This document shows positions 54,248-63,908 of a DNA stretch of 64,000 nt, in pieces. The DNA is from DSSM01 sp964484125 (GTDB lineage: Bacteria; Bacteroidota; Ignavibacteria; Tepidaquicellales; Tepidaquicellaceae). Position 1 is the first letter of the stretch. Each line of letters opens with the position of its first letter. A model generated the notes under the pieces. That model was not told the DNA's origin. It searched no databases and saw only the letters and a list, made by a program, of their open reading frames with translations. A program made the position numbers and the translations under genes. The stretch spans positions 1 to 64,000 of the forward strand of contig CAZAEK010000002.1 of the NCBI GenBank assembly GCA_964484125.1, read 5' to 3'.

Positions 54248-55372
54248 TTAAAGATATCCGATAATTATATTTTCAGCTTTGATTTTTACATTTTCAGAGT
54301 TAAGCGATTCCTTCACTTTTCTGAACTCATTTATCATTTCTTTCCTGTAATGTTTGTCTGAGAGCGTTTTTATTGCTTCGTTATATAAATTTTCAACAGT
54401 AAAATCATTTTGAATAAATTCTTTAACCAGAGGTTTATCTGCAAGTATATTTACTAAGGTTAAATATTTTAGTTTTACAAATGATTTTGCAATAAGATAA
54501 TTTATATAATTTGCCTTATAGCCGGAGCAAAAAGGAGTTTCGAGTAAAGCACACTCAAGAGAAGAAGTCCCGAATTTGGTTAAAACAAAATCCGCACTGA
54601 AAATATTTTCATAATTTGACTGATAGTTCTCATCTGAAATTTCAAATCCGTATTTTAATGCAGAATCAAGAAAATGATTATTCTCAAGAGAAGAAGCTTT
54701 TATTAATTTAATTCTGCAATTGTAGTTATTTTGTAATTTCAATGCAGCTTTTTCGAATACGGGATAAATCCTTTTAAATTCTTCCATTCGGCTTCCGGGC
54801 ATCAAAGCAATTACAAATTGTTCATTTATAATCTTATTTCTTCCGTTCAGGAAACTATTGATTTTCTCCATAATAGGATGGCCTACAAAATCTGCTTCGT
54901 AACCTTCGTTTTTGTAAAAATCTACTTCAAATGGAAATACGACCAGCATTCTGTCAACACATTTTTTAATTATATTTATCCTGCTTTTGTGCCAAGCCCA
55001 GATTTGGGGTGAAATATAATAAATAATTTTGCCCTTATAGTAACTTTTTATTTCTTTTGCAATTTTCAGGTTAAACCCCGGAAAGTCAACAAGTATAATA
55101 ACATCAGGATTTGTTTTTTTTATATGGTTTAAACAATCGTTAAATACCGATTTAATTTCAGAGTAGTTTCTGATGACAGAGGAAAATCCTATGTAATTTA
55201 CTTTTGAATAATGGTGTAAAATATTTACCCCTTGCTCCTGAAGAGATTTACCGCCAATGCCTGAAATAATTAAATCATTTCTTAAGTAATTTAATTTTCG
55301 TATAAGCTCGCCGGCATGCATATCACCCGATTGCTCTCCGGCAATTATAAATATTTTATTTTTAGAATGCAA
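54248..55372 (-). CDS. lpxB: Lipid-A-disaccharide synthase
   Basis: 374 residues. It starts with IIAGEQSGDMHAGELIRKL and has IGFSSVIRN, DFPGFNLKIAKEIK, YYISPQIWAWHKSR, VVFPFEVDFY and ALMPGSRMEEFKRI, the full LpxB pattern. It condenses UDP-diacylglucosamine with lipid X. Its start overlaps the methyltransferase gene stop by 11 bases. Confidence 0.93.
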   Translation of the reverse strand: MHSKNKIFIIAGEQSGDMHAGELIRKLNYLRNDLIISGIGGKSLQEQGVNILHHYSKVNYIGFSSVIRNYSEIKSVFNDCLNHIKKTNPDVIILVDFPGFNLKIAKEIKSYYKGKIIYYISPQIWAWHKSRINIIKKCVDRMLVVFPFEVDFYKNEGYEADFVGHPIMEKINSFLNGRNKIINEQFVIALMPGSRMEEFKRIYPVFEKAALKLQNNYNCRIKLIKASSLENNHFLDSALKYGFEISDENYQSNYENIFSADFVLTKFGTSSLECALLETPFCSGYKANYINYLIAKSFVKLKYLTLVNILADKPLVKEFIQNDFTVENLYNEAIKTLSDKHYRKEMINEFRKVKESLNSENVKIKAENIIIGYL

Positions 55373-55964
55373 AAATCCTGATTTTAAAATAGTAAATTAT
55401 TAAAATAATCAGTGTTATTATTACTATTGAATTAAAAGTTCTTTTTTCGGAATTCAACCCATCTGTCAAACTCGGTTTAATATTTGAATTAATTTCTTCC
55501 GGTACTTTTTTAAATTTTGGAAATAACCTCCCTACAGTTTTTTCATAAATTATGAATTTATCAGTAAAGGTTTGTCTCAGATAATCTTCTTCTGAAATTA
55601 TAATTGCATAATATTGAAAAAGAAAATATATAAAGCCCAGGATCTGTAAATACGGAAAAATTGCATTACTCATAATCCCAACTCCTATGTAAATAATTAC
55701 ATTTCCAACGTAAAGAGGATTTCTGGTTATAGAGTATGGACCTTGGGTAACAAGTTGAGAGCCGCCAACTGAACCAGTTGTTCTTGTTTCACTTCCTGCA
55801 TAGGATACAGCCCAGAGCCTGATTACTTCTCCTGTAATAACCAATATTATACCTGAAATTATTGATAACAAAGTTGGGTCTGCAAAAAGAATAATAAGAA
55901 ACACAAACGGAAGAGGTGTATAGCTTCTGTTTTTAAATAAAAAATGACCTATAGTTTTTATCAT
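55362..55964 (-). CDS. ICMT/phospholipid methyltransferase-family membrane protein
   Basis: 200 residues with about four to five membrane helices. The family signature TQGPYSITRNPLYVGNVIIY and the later EEDYLRQTFTDKFIIYEKTV are clear. These proteins use SAM to methylate isoprenylcysteine or lipids; bacterial substrates are mostly unknown. Between lpxB and a HAD phosphatase, a lipid substrate is likely but unproven. Confidence 0.8.
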   Translation of the reverse strand: MIKTIGHFLFKNRSYTPLPFVFLIILFADPTLLSIISGIILVITGEVIRLWAVSYAGSETRTTGSVGGSQLVTQGPYSITRNPLYVGNVIIYIGVGIMSNAIFPYLQILGFIYFLFQYYAIIISEEDYLRQTFTDKFIIYEKTVGRLFPKFKKVPEEINSNIKPSLTDGLNSEKRTFNSIVIITLIILIIYYFKIRIFAF

Positions 55965-55982
55965 ATTAAAAAAATTTAATTT

Positions 55983-56717
55983 TTATCCTCCTAAGAATAC
56001 ATCTCTTCTCAACATTGAGGCAGTCTGTCTGACTTTGATTCTTTTCATCGCTTCGAGTTTTTGTATCTTTTTAAGGATGTCATTGAAATTGTTGTATTCA
56101 AAATAAGTAATATTATTTTTCCAGCAATAAGAAGCAAGTTTACCTTTTGCGAATACTATATCCGCATAATTACTTGCGCAGAAATCAGATACTCCGTCTC
56201 CGATTAAAATTGAAATTTCTCCATATAAATCGTTTGTATTATTAATCAGAATATTTCTTTTGCTCATTCCGCAATATGTGCAATTTTCATCCGAAAAAGG
56301 GAATTCTGCTTTTAAGGTAATTTTTCCGTTAATTTTTTCAGTTATCAGATTATTGCAAAATCTTTTTAGCTTAATACCATATTTTGATAAAATATAATCA
56401 ATGTAATAATCCAATCCTTCGCTAAGTAAGAATATTTCGTAATTTTTTTCTTTACAATAATCCATAAATTCAAAGAAATAATCATCAAGTTCTTCTTTAT
56501 CAAGGTAAGAATTAAATTTATCGAATGAAAAATTTTCTACAAGTTCCAATTCCCTGTTTATGCATTCCCTTGCTGTAATGAAATTAGAGGCAAAATCATC
56601 GCAAACCAGATTAAATGCTTCTTTGTCCTGGATAAATCTTGCAAGAGAGTTAACCCAAACATCGTTTTTAGTTATAGTGCCGTCAAAATCACAGAAAAAT
56701 TTTAATTTATGTGGCAT
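55983..56717 (-). CDS. HAD-family phosphatase (MtnX/PSPase-like)
   Basis: 244 residues. Motif I FFCDFDGTITKND has the nucleophile and acid/base Asp. ILLSEGLDYYIDYIL carries motif II (Ser), and IGDGVSDFCASNYADIVFA is motif III with downstream K. CTYCGMSKR may bind metal. It resembles 2-hydroxy-3-keto-5-methylthiopentenyl-1-phosphate phosphatase and phosphoserine phosphatase; no methionine-salvage partner is near. It follows smc by three bases. Confidence 0.83.
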   Translation of the reverse strand: MPHKLKFFCDFDGTITKNDVWVNSLARFIQDKEAFNLVCDDFASNFITARECINRELELVENFSFDKFNSYLDKEELDDYFFEFMDYCKEKNYEIFLLSEGLDYYIDYILSKYGIKLKRFCNNLITEKINGKITLKAEFPFSDENCTYCGMSKRNILINNTNDLYGEISILIGDGVSDFCASNYADIVFAKGKLASYCWKNNITYFEYNNFNDILKKIQKLEAMKRIKVRQTASMLRRDVFLGG

Positions 56718-56720
56718 TAA

Positions 56721-59700
56721 TTACTTTTTGAATTTTGTTTCTACTATAGTAGTTACACCCGGTTCCTGCATTGTTACTCCATAAATTCTGTCCACCATTT
56801 CCATTGTTCTTTCGTTGTGAGTTATTAAAATAAATTGTGTTTTTGTGGAAAATTTCCTTATCATGTGGTTAAATCTTGCAAGATTTGCAACATCTAACGG
56901 TGCATCAACTTCATCAAGAACACAAAAAGGAGATGGCTTTACAAGATAAATAGCAAATAGTAGAGCAATTGCAGTAAGCGTCTTTTCACCTCCGGAAAGC
57001 TGTTCAATAGAAGTAGGTCTTTTACCCCTCGGTTTGGCAGAAATGTCAATTTTTGCTTCAAGCGGGTCTTCATTTATTCTGCCTTCTTCATCCTGTTCAT
57101 AAACTAATTTCAGGTTTGCTTCATCACCTTCCTGAAAAAGTTCTTTGAATATTTTAATAAAATTTTCTCTTATCTCTTCAAATGTTTTGAGAAATCTCTC
57201 ACGTGCCTCATTGTTGATTTTCTCTATTGTTTTTTTAATATCTTTTTCTGATTCAAGCAGGTCATTCCGTTGGTCTATTATTCTTTGTAATTCATCTTTT
57301 TCTGTCTGAAAATTGTCCCAGACTAATTGCTGATATCCACCCCCAAGTTTTTTGAGTCTCGAATCAAGGTTTTCAATATCTTCTTTTAAGGAAGCAATGT
57401 CAAATATATCATCACTTTTATATTCTTCGTATAATGGTTCTTCCTTTAGATATAATTCAGGATTTGTTATTTGAAACTCGTATTTTCTGCGTATGTAATC
57501 ATAAATTTGTTCTGATTTTATTTTGTTTTCTCTTAAACGGATTTGAGAATTTACCATCGCATTAGATACTCTGTCAAGATTTGAGACCCGCTGTCTTTGT
57601 TCAGAATTCTGTTTGTTTTGCTTTGCTCTCAGTTCTTCGAGTTGGCTTTTTTGATTTTCGTATTCAGATAATGTATTCTCAAGGTCTTTTAAATGTAATT
57701 CAAGTTTTAATGATGATGCTTCTACTTTATCCCTGTATTCATCACATATCTTTGTATCTTCTTCTATTTGGGATAAATTTTTTGCAAAAGTATTAGATTG
57801 ATTTTCAATTAAATTCTTAATTCTGATTAAAGACGATTCTTCATTCCTGAGTTCGTTCTGCAATTTTAAAACTTCTAAATTGAAACTGTTATAATCTGTG
57901 TAATATTCTGTATATATTTTTTCGATATTCTCAAATTCTGTTGTCAGAAATGAGAGCTCGCTTTCAAGGTTTGTCTGCTCAACTTCGAGATTATTTACAG
58001 TTTCGCTTATTCTATTTCGTGTTTCATCAAGAGCATGGTTTTCTGCCTGAAGCTTTTTGTATTCAGCTTCGTCTTCAGATATTGATTGGTTTAGTGAATC
58101 AATCTTAAAATTTATAAGTGAAATATCACCTTTGGTTTTATTAATAAGGTTTTGATTTTCTGAGAATATATCCTGAAAAATAGTCAGATTAATAGAAACG
58201 TTTAATTCTGTTAGCTCTGATAATATCTTCTCAGTATTTTCTAATTCTTTCTGAAGTTCAGATAACTTTTCTTTCAAAGTTTCTATTCTTTCTTTTCTGC
58301 CGATTTTTATATTATCTTCATTGATTATACTTCCTGCTCTGACAACGCCTTTTGTTACAATATCACCATCTAATGTAATAAACTTATAGAAGCTATCGGA
58401 AGCCAATTTAAAAGCAGTCTCAATATTTTCTACGATAATATACTCGTCAAGCAGATAATTGAGGAGTTTCTCAGTGTCAGAAGGGGAGGTTATGAATTTT
58501 GAAGCAAATCCCAAAACACCTTTCTCATTAAGGAATTCGGGTTCGTATTCTTCGAATTCAATAAATGAAGAAAGCGGATTGTCAAATAATTTGTCATTTA
58601 GAATAAATGTAACCTTACCTTTCCCTGATTCATTTAATGAGTCAATGTATTTATTGAGTCTCCTTGAGTCATCCACAATAAGGTAATTGGAAATTTCTCC
58701 GAGTGCAGTTTCAATTGCGATTTTGTATTTTTTGTCAACTTTGATTGAATCTATTACAGTTTTAATACCTTCGTACTCTTTTTCTTTTAAGAGATACTGA
58801 ATTCCTTCAGTGTAATCTTCAAAGGAATCAATTAAATTTTCCAGATACGAAATTTTTGTAGATTTTTTCTGTATTTCGAGTTTTAAAGAATTTATTCTTG
58901 CCTCTGTATCTTTTATTTTCTGCTCGATATTTATCTTTTCTTCAGTTTTTTCCTTAAGCTTCTTTTCGGAATTTCTGAGTTCCTCTTCTTCTGTCCTTAG
59001 TTTTATTTCGAGTTTGTTTTTCTCTTCCTGAAAATTCTTTATTTCCATAAGTGCGGATTCTGTATTTGAAGAAAGTGATTTCATCCTCTCTAAATTATTT
59101 TCATATCTTGCCTTATTCTGTTCATATGCAGTTTTACTTTCAGAAAGATTTTTACTTACAACTTTAATTTTATTCCCAAGGTGAAGCAAATCGTTTTTCC
59201 TTGCATTTATTTCGGATATTGTCTTGTCAACTTTTTGCTTTTTCTCTTCAAGAGATTTTTCTGAAACAATTAATGTGTTCTTTAAAACTCCGATTTTATT
59301 GTTTATTTCTTCCTCTTTAGAATTGTTGATTGAAAGTGATTTTTTAATCCCTTCATTTTCAGAAAATAGTCTTGAAATGTTACTTTCTAAATTTTTTATC
59401 TTTTGTTCTGATACAAGATTAAATTTCTCTATTCTGTTTATTTCTTCACGCTTGTTGTTTATTATTTTAGATAGTTCCTCAGATGATTTTTCGAGATTTG
59501 AAATTTCTGCAATTGAAAAATCTATTAACTTTTCATATTCCTGAACTTCTGCTCTGAGTTTTTCTTTCAAAGCTAAATTCTCTGATTCATGCTCTTTTAT
59601 ATCTTCAGAATCTTTTTCAAGTGAATAATATTCGTAATTAGCAGATAGTAACTCGAGTTTCTTCAACTCCTCAAAAACCTTTTTTGCTTCTTCATTTCTT

Positions 59701-60329
59701 TTAACCTGACGCTCAAGGATATTTATATTTCTTTGCTTCTCACGGATTATATCATTTACTCTGTTTAAAGATTCTTTAACAGATTCAAGCCGTTTATATG
59801 TTAAATCCCTGTTTTGCTTATATGTAATAATTCCGGCAGCTTCTTCAAACATTTTCCTTCTCTCGTTTTTTACAGAAGAAAGTATTGAGTCAACCATTTT
59901 CAACTCTATTACAGAATAAGCATCGGGAGCAATTCCTGAGTCGGCAAGCAGTAACTTTAAATCTTTAAGTCTCACCTTAGTCCCATTGAGAAAGTATTCT
60001 GTATCTCCACTTCTGAAAAATCTTCTTGCAATCTGAACCTCGGTAAATTCTGTCTGAAGTCTTCTGCTCGAATTATCAATTGTTAAACTGACCTCTGCAA
60101 TACTCAGTGGTTTTCTTAATTTAGTTCCGCTGAATACTACATCGTCCCTTTTCTCACTCCTGAGAATCCGATCTCCCTGTTCACCGAGAACCCATCTTAA
60201 GGCATCAACAATGTTTGATTTCCCGGAACCATTTGGTCCTACAATTGCAGAAACACCCTGGGCAAATTCTAACTTTGTTTTCTCAGGGAATGTTTTAAAA
60301 CCGAAAATTTCTAACTTAGAGAGATACAA
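56721..60329 (-). CDS. smc: Chromosome segregation SMC protein
   Basis: 1202 residues, standard length. N-terminal head: GFKTFPEKTKLEF, Walker A GPNGSGKSNIVDALRWVLGEQ (about 31-50). Coiled coil follows to about 490, hinge about 500-670 (EDYTEGIQYLLKEKEYEGIK... VTKGVVRAGS), return coil to about 1040. C-terminal head: signature LSGGEKTLTAIALLFAIY and Walker B FCVLDEVDAPLD. It condenses and segregates chromosomes with ScpA and ScpB, which are not in the window. Confidence 0.95.
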   Translation of the reverse strand: MYLSKLEIFGFKTFPEKTKLEFAQGVSAIVGPNGSGKSNIVDALRWVLGEQGDRILRSEKRDDVVFSGTKLRKPLSIAEVSLTIDNSSRRLQTEFTEVQIARRFFRSGDTEYFLNGTKVRLKDLKLLLADSGIAPDAYSVIELKMVDSILSSVKNERRKMFEEAAGIITYKQNRDLTYKRLESVKESLNRVNDIIREKQRNINILERQVKRNEEAKKVFEELKKLELLSANYEYYSLEKDSEDIKEHESENLALKEKLRAEVQEYEKLIDFSIAEISNLEKSSEELSKIINNKREEINRIEKFNLVSEQKIKNLESNISRLFSENEGIKKSLSINNSKEEEINNKIGVLKNTLIVSEKSLEEKKQKVDKTISEINARKNDLLHLGNKIKVVSKNLSESKTAYEQNKARYENNLERMKSLSSNTESALMEIKNFQEEKNKLEIKLRTEEEELRNSEKKLKEKTEEKINIEQKIKDTEARINSLKLEIQKKSTKISYLENLIDSFEDYTEGIQYLLKEKEYEGIKTVIDSIKVDKKYKIAIETALGEISNYLIVDDSRRLNKYIDSLNESGKGKVTFILNDKLFDNPLSSFIEFEEYEPEFLNEKGVLGFASKFITSPSDTEKLLNYLLDEYIIVENIETAFKLASDSFYKFITLDGDIVTKGVVRAGSIINEDNIKIGRKERIETLKEKLSELQKELENTEKILSELTELNVSINLTIFQDIFSENQNLINKTKGDISLINFKIDSLNQSISEDEAEYKKLQAENHALDETRNRISETVNNLEVEQTNLESELSFLTTEFENIEKIYTEYYTDYNSFNLEVLKLQNELRNEESSLIRIKNLIENQSNTFAKNLSQIEEDTKICDEYRDKVEASSLKLELHLKDLENTLSEYENQKSQLEELRAKQNKQNSEQRQRVSNLDRVSNAMVNSQIRLRENKIKSEQIYDYIRRKYEFQITNPELYLKEEPLYEEYKSDDIFDIASLKEDIENLDSRLKKLGGGYQQLVWDNFQTEKDELQRIIDQRNDLLESEKDIKKTIEKINNEARERFLKTFEEIRENFIKIFKELFQEGDEANLKLVYEQDEEGRINEDPLEAKIDISAKPRGKRPTSIEQLSGGEKTLTAIALLFAIYLVKPSPFCVLDEVDAPLDVANLARFNHMIRKFSTKTQFILITHNERTMEMVDRIYGVTMQEPGVTTIVETKFKK

Positions 60330-60332
60330 TTT

Positions 60333-62921
60333 TTAATAGAAAACTTTATAACTTAAAATTAAACTAATAATACTGAATGTTGATTTAGTAAAATAGCTAT
60401 ATATGAAAGGTGAACCAAAAATAAGCACTATTAAAAAGAATCCGATTATCATAGCTTTCAGCTCTTTATATTCAAAGTAAAATCTAATGCCTCCAAGCAG
60501 TCTTATAAACCAAAGCAGTATAAAAAATAAATATATATAAATTGAGATATTAATAAAAACAGTGTTAAACGAAGCTGCTTTGTAAAGAATAGTTCCAATT
60601 ATGAGGAATAAAGTAAATGGATAAGTTGACCATACAGAAATTGCAAAGAATATTTTAATATTTAATTTATATTTTAGAATTAAAGACAAAAATGAAAGAA
60701 TTATAACATTAATAAATAGCGATAAGAAAAATACTATTGTAAATATTATGATTCCTGATAAAGGTGAACTAAGGTTAGTAGCTACAAAACTTTTAAAAGA
60801 ATCAGAGGAAATAATATTTGAAAGTAACATATCCCAGCTATGATTATCTCTGTAAAAATAAAACAAAGATGCAAAAAATATTGAAGTGCCCAAAGATGCA
60901 AAAAATCCAATGAGAAAATTATTAGTATTTGTAATTAACGATTGGTCTTTCAGATATACAAAAAAACCTGATGGTGAGAAAATCATTGAATTCGATTTGA
61001 TAACAGCTTCCTTAAACTTATGGACTTTTGTAAATATATATGAAAACAAAAGTAACCCAACTACGCCGGCAATAATTAATATAAAGGATTTCTCAGAAAA
61101 GTAACCTGTTTGACTGCCTTCTGTTAATTTTGGAATATTTTGATTGTTGAAAAGTTTTTTTATAATTGGAGCGGATTGCTTAGGGTTTCTGTTAAAATCA
61201 TAAATACCTTCAGTTATCAAACTGTTATTGAATCCAAGTTGTAAATTTAACGGGCGTCCCGAGTTCCAGTCGGCAAATGAAGAAAGAAAAGAAATATTGA
61301 AATTTTTGTGAATTAATGTGGTAGCTTCGGTTAAAAATTTAATTTGTGATTCATTTGAAAAAGGGTCGTTGTATCCGTTTCTGTTTTCATTTTCAATTCT
61401 GTAACCATACCTTGAAATAAATACAGGTGTCTTCGAATCTGTCTTTTTAAGTTCTTTTATATTCAGACTTATTTTTGATGTGTCTTTCAGATATAAATTT
61501 AAACCTTTTAAATCTATCAGGTCAGCACATATATCATCATACATTGTTCTTGTTGTATAATAAACAGGTCTTGAATCTAATTTTGATGCTATGTCTTTTG
61601 ATGCAATTACAAAACTCTGGGCTGCCTTAGTGGTAACATCAAAATCATTTCCAATACCCCATGCAATAATACACGGATTTGATTTATCTCTTTTAATTAT
61701 ACTTTCTAAATAATCAACTCCTGACTTTAGATAACCGGGGTCATTCATAATCCTCGCGGGAACTTCATTAAAAGGAATCTCTTCCATTAACATTAAGCCA
61801 ATTCTGTTACAAACAGAAATTACTATAGGATGTGCAGATTTCCCCGGAATCCTTATACAATTAAAACCATCTTCCTTAATAATTGATAAATCTTTTTCTA
61901 CTTCGCTATATGTAAGAGCAGAACCGAAACTTTGTGATTCTTGATAATAATTTATTCCCGATATTCTGAGATTATCTCCATTTGATTTTGTGAACCCTTT
62001 TTTATTTATTGAAAACCTTGTATCTCTTATTCCTGTTTCTATTACTGCCTCATCTATGAGGTTATCAGAATTATATATCTGTGCCTTAACTAAATAAAGT
62101 GCCGGATTTGAAGTTGACCACAGAGAAGGATTTCTTAAAGATACAGTTGTATTTACAATAGTGTTTTGAAGTTCATCTAAACTAAATTTTGTTGAATTAC
62201 TTTCAGCGAATAATTCATCTGAACCTTTGGGATATATTTTTATTTTAAATGAAAAATCTTTTGTATCTTTTGTCAGGTCGGCTAAAATTCCTGTATTTAT
62301 AGTGGCATTACAGCTAAGGTTGTAAAAAGTTTCAGATTCCTGTTGATATTTTATGTCCAAATAGTGAACATATATCTTTGGTACTGCTACTATATAAATG
62401 TTTCTGTTAATTCCGGAAAAAATTTTAGGATAGTTAATTTGTAAGGGAAGCGGTATTGAAGAAGAATGCGAGTTGTTTGAAGAAACATTAATTAATATGT
62501 CGTTATTTTCGGTTAATATGTTTTCGTCTATAGGGGAAACAACAGAAGAAAAACCAAAAACGGATTTATCTATAAAAATTTTATTTATAAAAACCTCAGA
62601 TTCATAACTTAAGCCCTCAGCTACAAGCACGAAAGAATAGTTCTTTAATTGTTCATTCGATAGCTTAAAAGATTTCCTGAAAATTAATTTACCTTTGTAA
62701 TCAACTGCACATGGTACGTTAATATTGTTAAAACTTTTTCCCTCATCTACGGAAAAAAGCCATAAACCATTTAAATCTATTTTTTGCCTTTGTGTTGTAA
62801 CGGAATAGATTCCACTATATTCATTTGTATTATCAGGGGGTCTTTCGTAAACTTTTATTTGAGCAAAACTAAATGATTGTAAAAACAGTACAAAAAATAT
62901 TGTAAATATTTTTATGTGCAT
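60333..62921 (-). CDS. GH2-like pseudoenzyme with C-terminal multi-pass membrane domain
   Basis: 862 residues. A signal peptide (about 1-20) precedes a GH2 sugar-binding domain (DLNGLWLFSVDEG; about 45-175), an Ig-like domain and a TIM barrel (about 300-590; FNCIRIPGKSAHP, MLMEEIPFNEV). The acid/base Glu of the usual GNE motif is Asp426 (AWGIGND) and the nucleophile Glu of the usual ISEYG is Arg504 (FISRYG). Hydrolysis is therefore unlikely. From about residue 608 there are some six membrane helices (ILIIAGVVGLLLFSYIF onward) of Yip1-like appearance. It may sense or hold a glycan. It precedes smc by three bases. Confidence 0.78.
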   Translation of the reverse strand: MHIKIFTIFFVLFLQSFSFAQIKVYERPPDNTNEYSGIYSVTTQRQKIDLNGLWLFSVDEGKSFNNINVPCAVDYKGKLIFRKSFKLSNEQLKNYSFVLVAEGLSYESEVFINKIFIDKSVFGFSSVVSPIDENILTENNDILINVSSNNSHSSSIPLPLQINYPKIFSGINRNIYIVAVPKIYVHYLDIKYQQESETFYNLSCNATINTGILADLTKDTKDFSFKIKIYPKGSDELFAESNSTKFSLDELQNTIVNTTVSLRNPSLWSTSNPALYLVKAQIYNSDNLIDEAVIETGIRDTRFSINKKGFTKSNGDNLRISGINYYQESQSFGSALTYSEVEKDLSIIKEDGFNCIRIPGKSAHPIVISVCNRIGLMLMEEIPFNEVPARIMNDPGYLKSGVDYLESIIKRDKSNPCIIAWGIGNDFDVTTKAAQSFVIASKDIASKLDSRPVYYTTRTMYDDICADLIDLKGLNLYLKDTSKISLNIKELKKTDSKTPVFISRYGYRIENENRNGYNDPFSNESQIKFLTEATTLIHKNFNISFLSSFADWNSGRPLNLQLGFNNSLITEGIYDFNRNPKQSAPIIKKLFNNQNIPKLTEGSQTGYFSEKSFILIIAGVVGLLLFSYIFTKVHKFKEAVIKSNSMIFSPSGFFVYLKDQSLITNTNNFLIGFFASLGTSIFFASLFYFYRDNHSWDMLLSNIISSDSFKSFVATNLSSPLSGIIIFTIVFFLSLFINVIILSFLSLILKYKLNIKIFFAISVWSTYPFTLFLIIGTILYKAASFNTVFINISIYIYLFFILLWFIRLLGGIRFYFEYKELKAMIIGFFLIVLIFGSPFIYSYFTKSTFSIISLILSYKVFY

Positions 62922-62981
62922 AATTACTAAATTATATAAAAACGGAAATTAATCAATATATTCTAAAATATAAATGCTAAA

Positions 62982-63875
62982 TCAGATGAACCTGTATTTA
63001 AAATATATTTCCGGAATATTAAGGATTTTTTTATGGAGAGGGACATAGTTCCTTTTAGAAAAAACATCAAAATTATTAAGTTTAATCTCATTTAATATTC
63101 TTCTGTAATTATTGCTCATAAGCCCAACAGTTAATCTGCTGTCCTTGTTAAGCATTTTAATTCCAATATCAGCTTTTTTATAAAATTCTTCTGCTCTTGA
63201 AATCTGATATTTCATCATTTCTACAAAATTATCGTTCATTCTGAAATTAATTAAGTCGTCTTCTGAATAATTGAATTCCTTTAACTCGCTTTGTGGAATA
63301 TAAATCCTGTTTTTTTCTGCGTCTTCTCTGAGGTCGCGGAGTATATTTGTTAATTGCATTCCTATTCCCAAATCAATTGCATATTCAAAAGCTTTTTTAT
63401 TGTCATATCCGAAAATTTCAATAGTCATCAAGCCAACTACTGAAGCAACCTTGTAACAATAATTTCTGAGCTGTTCAAAATTCTCATATCTTTTTATTGT
63501 TAAATCCATAAATACACCATCAATCAGTTCATTTGGAAGCTCCATCGGAATGTGGTACTTGGAAAGTGTATCTTTCCAGGCAATCATTATTGGGTTATCA
63601 ATGAAATCACCTGCATAAACAGACCGAAGGTCATTTTTCCATGTGTTTATCGCTTCTATAATTTTACTTTTCTGGTCTTCTGGTGAGCCCGAGATGAATA
63701 CGCTACGGTCAACAAGGTCGTCCATATATCTGCAGAATGCATAAACAGCATAAGCAGAATTTTTTTTATCTTTAGGTAAAAAATATGATGAAAAATAGAA
63801 TGATTTAGCATATGTTTTTGTAATTATCTTACAGTGTTGGTATGCAATTTCTAATTTTTTATTATCAATTTTCAC
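62982..63875 (-). CDS. Squalene/phytoene synthase family protein
   Basis: 297 residues. First Asp-rich motif D52-D-L-V-D56 (CRYMDDLVDR), second motif GMQLTNILRDLREDAEKNRI (about 172-191) with DxxED, then YIPQSEL. The enzyme joins two prenyl diphosphates head to head, making phytoene, squalene or the HpnD intermediate; sequence alone does not choose. Carotenoid or hopanoid genes may follow, beyond the edge: a partial frame begins at 63909. Confidence 0.87.
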   Translation of the reverse strand: MKIDNKKLEIAYQHCKIITKTYAKSFYFSSYFLPKDKKNSAYAVYAFCRYMDDLVDRSVFISGSPEDQKSKIIEAINTWKNDLRSVYAGDFIDNPIMIAWKDTLSKYHIPMELPNELIDGVFMDLTIKRYENFEQLRNYCYKVASVVGLMTIEIFGYDNKKAFEYAIDLGIGMQLTNILRDLREDAEKNRIYIPQSELKEFNYSEDDLINFRMNDNFVEMMKYQISRAEEFYKKADIGIKMLNKDSRLTVGLMSNNYRRILNEIKLNNFDVFSKRNYVPLHKKILNIPEIYFKYRFI

Positions 63876-63908
63876 TTTTTAATATTCTTTCATTAAATAA
63901 AACAATGT

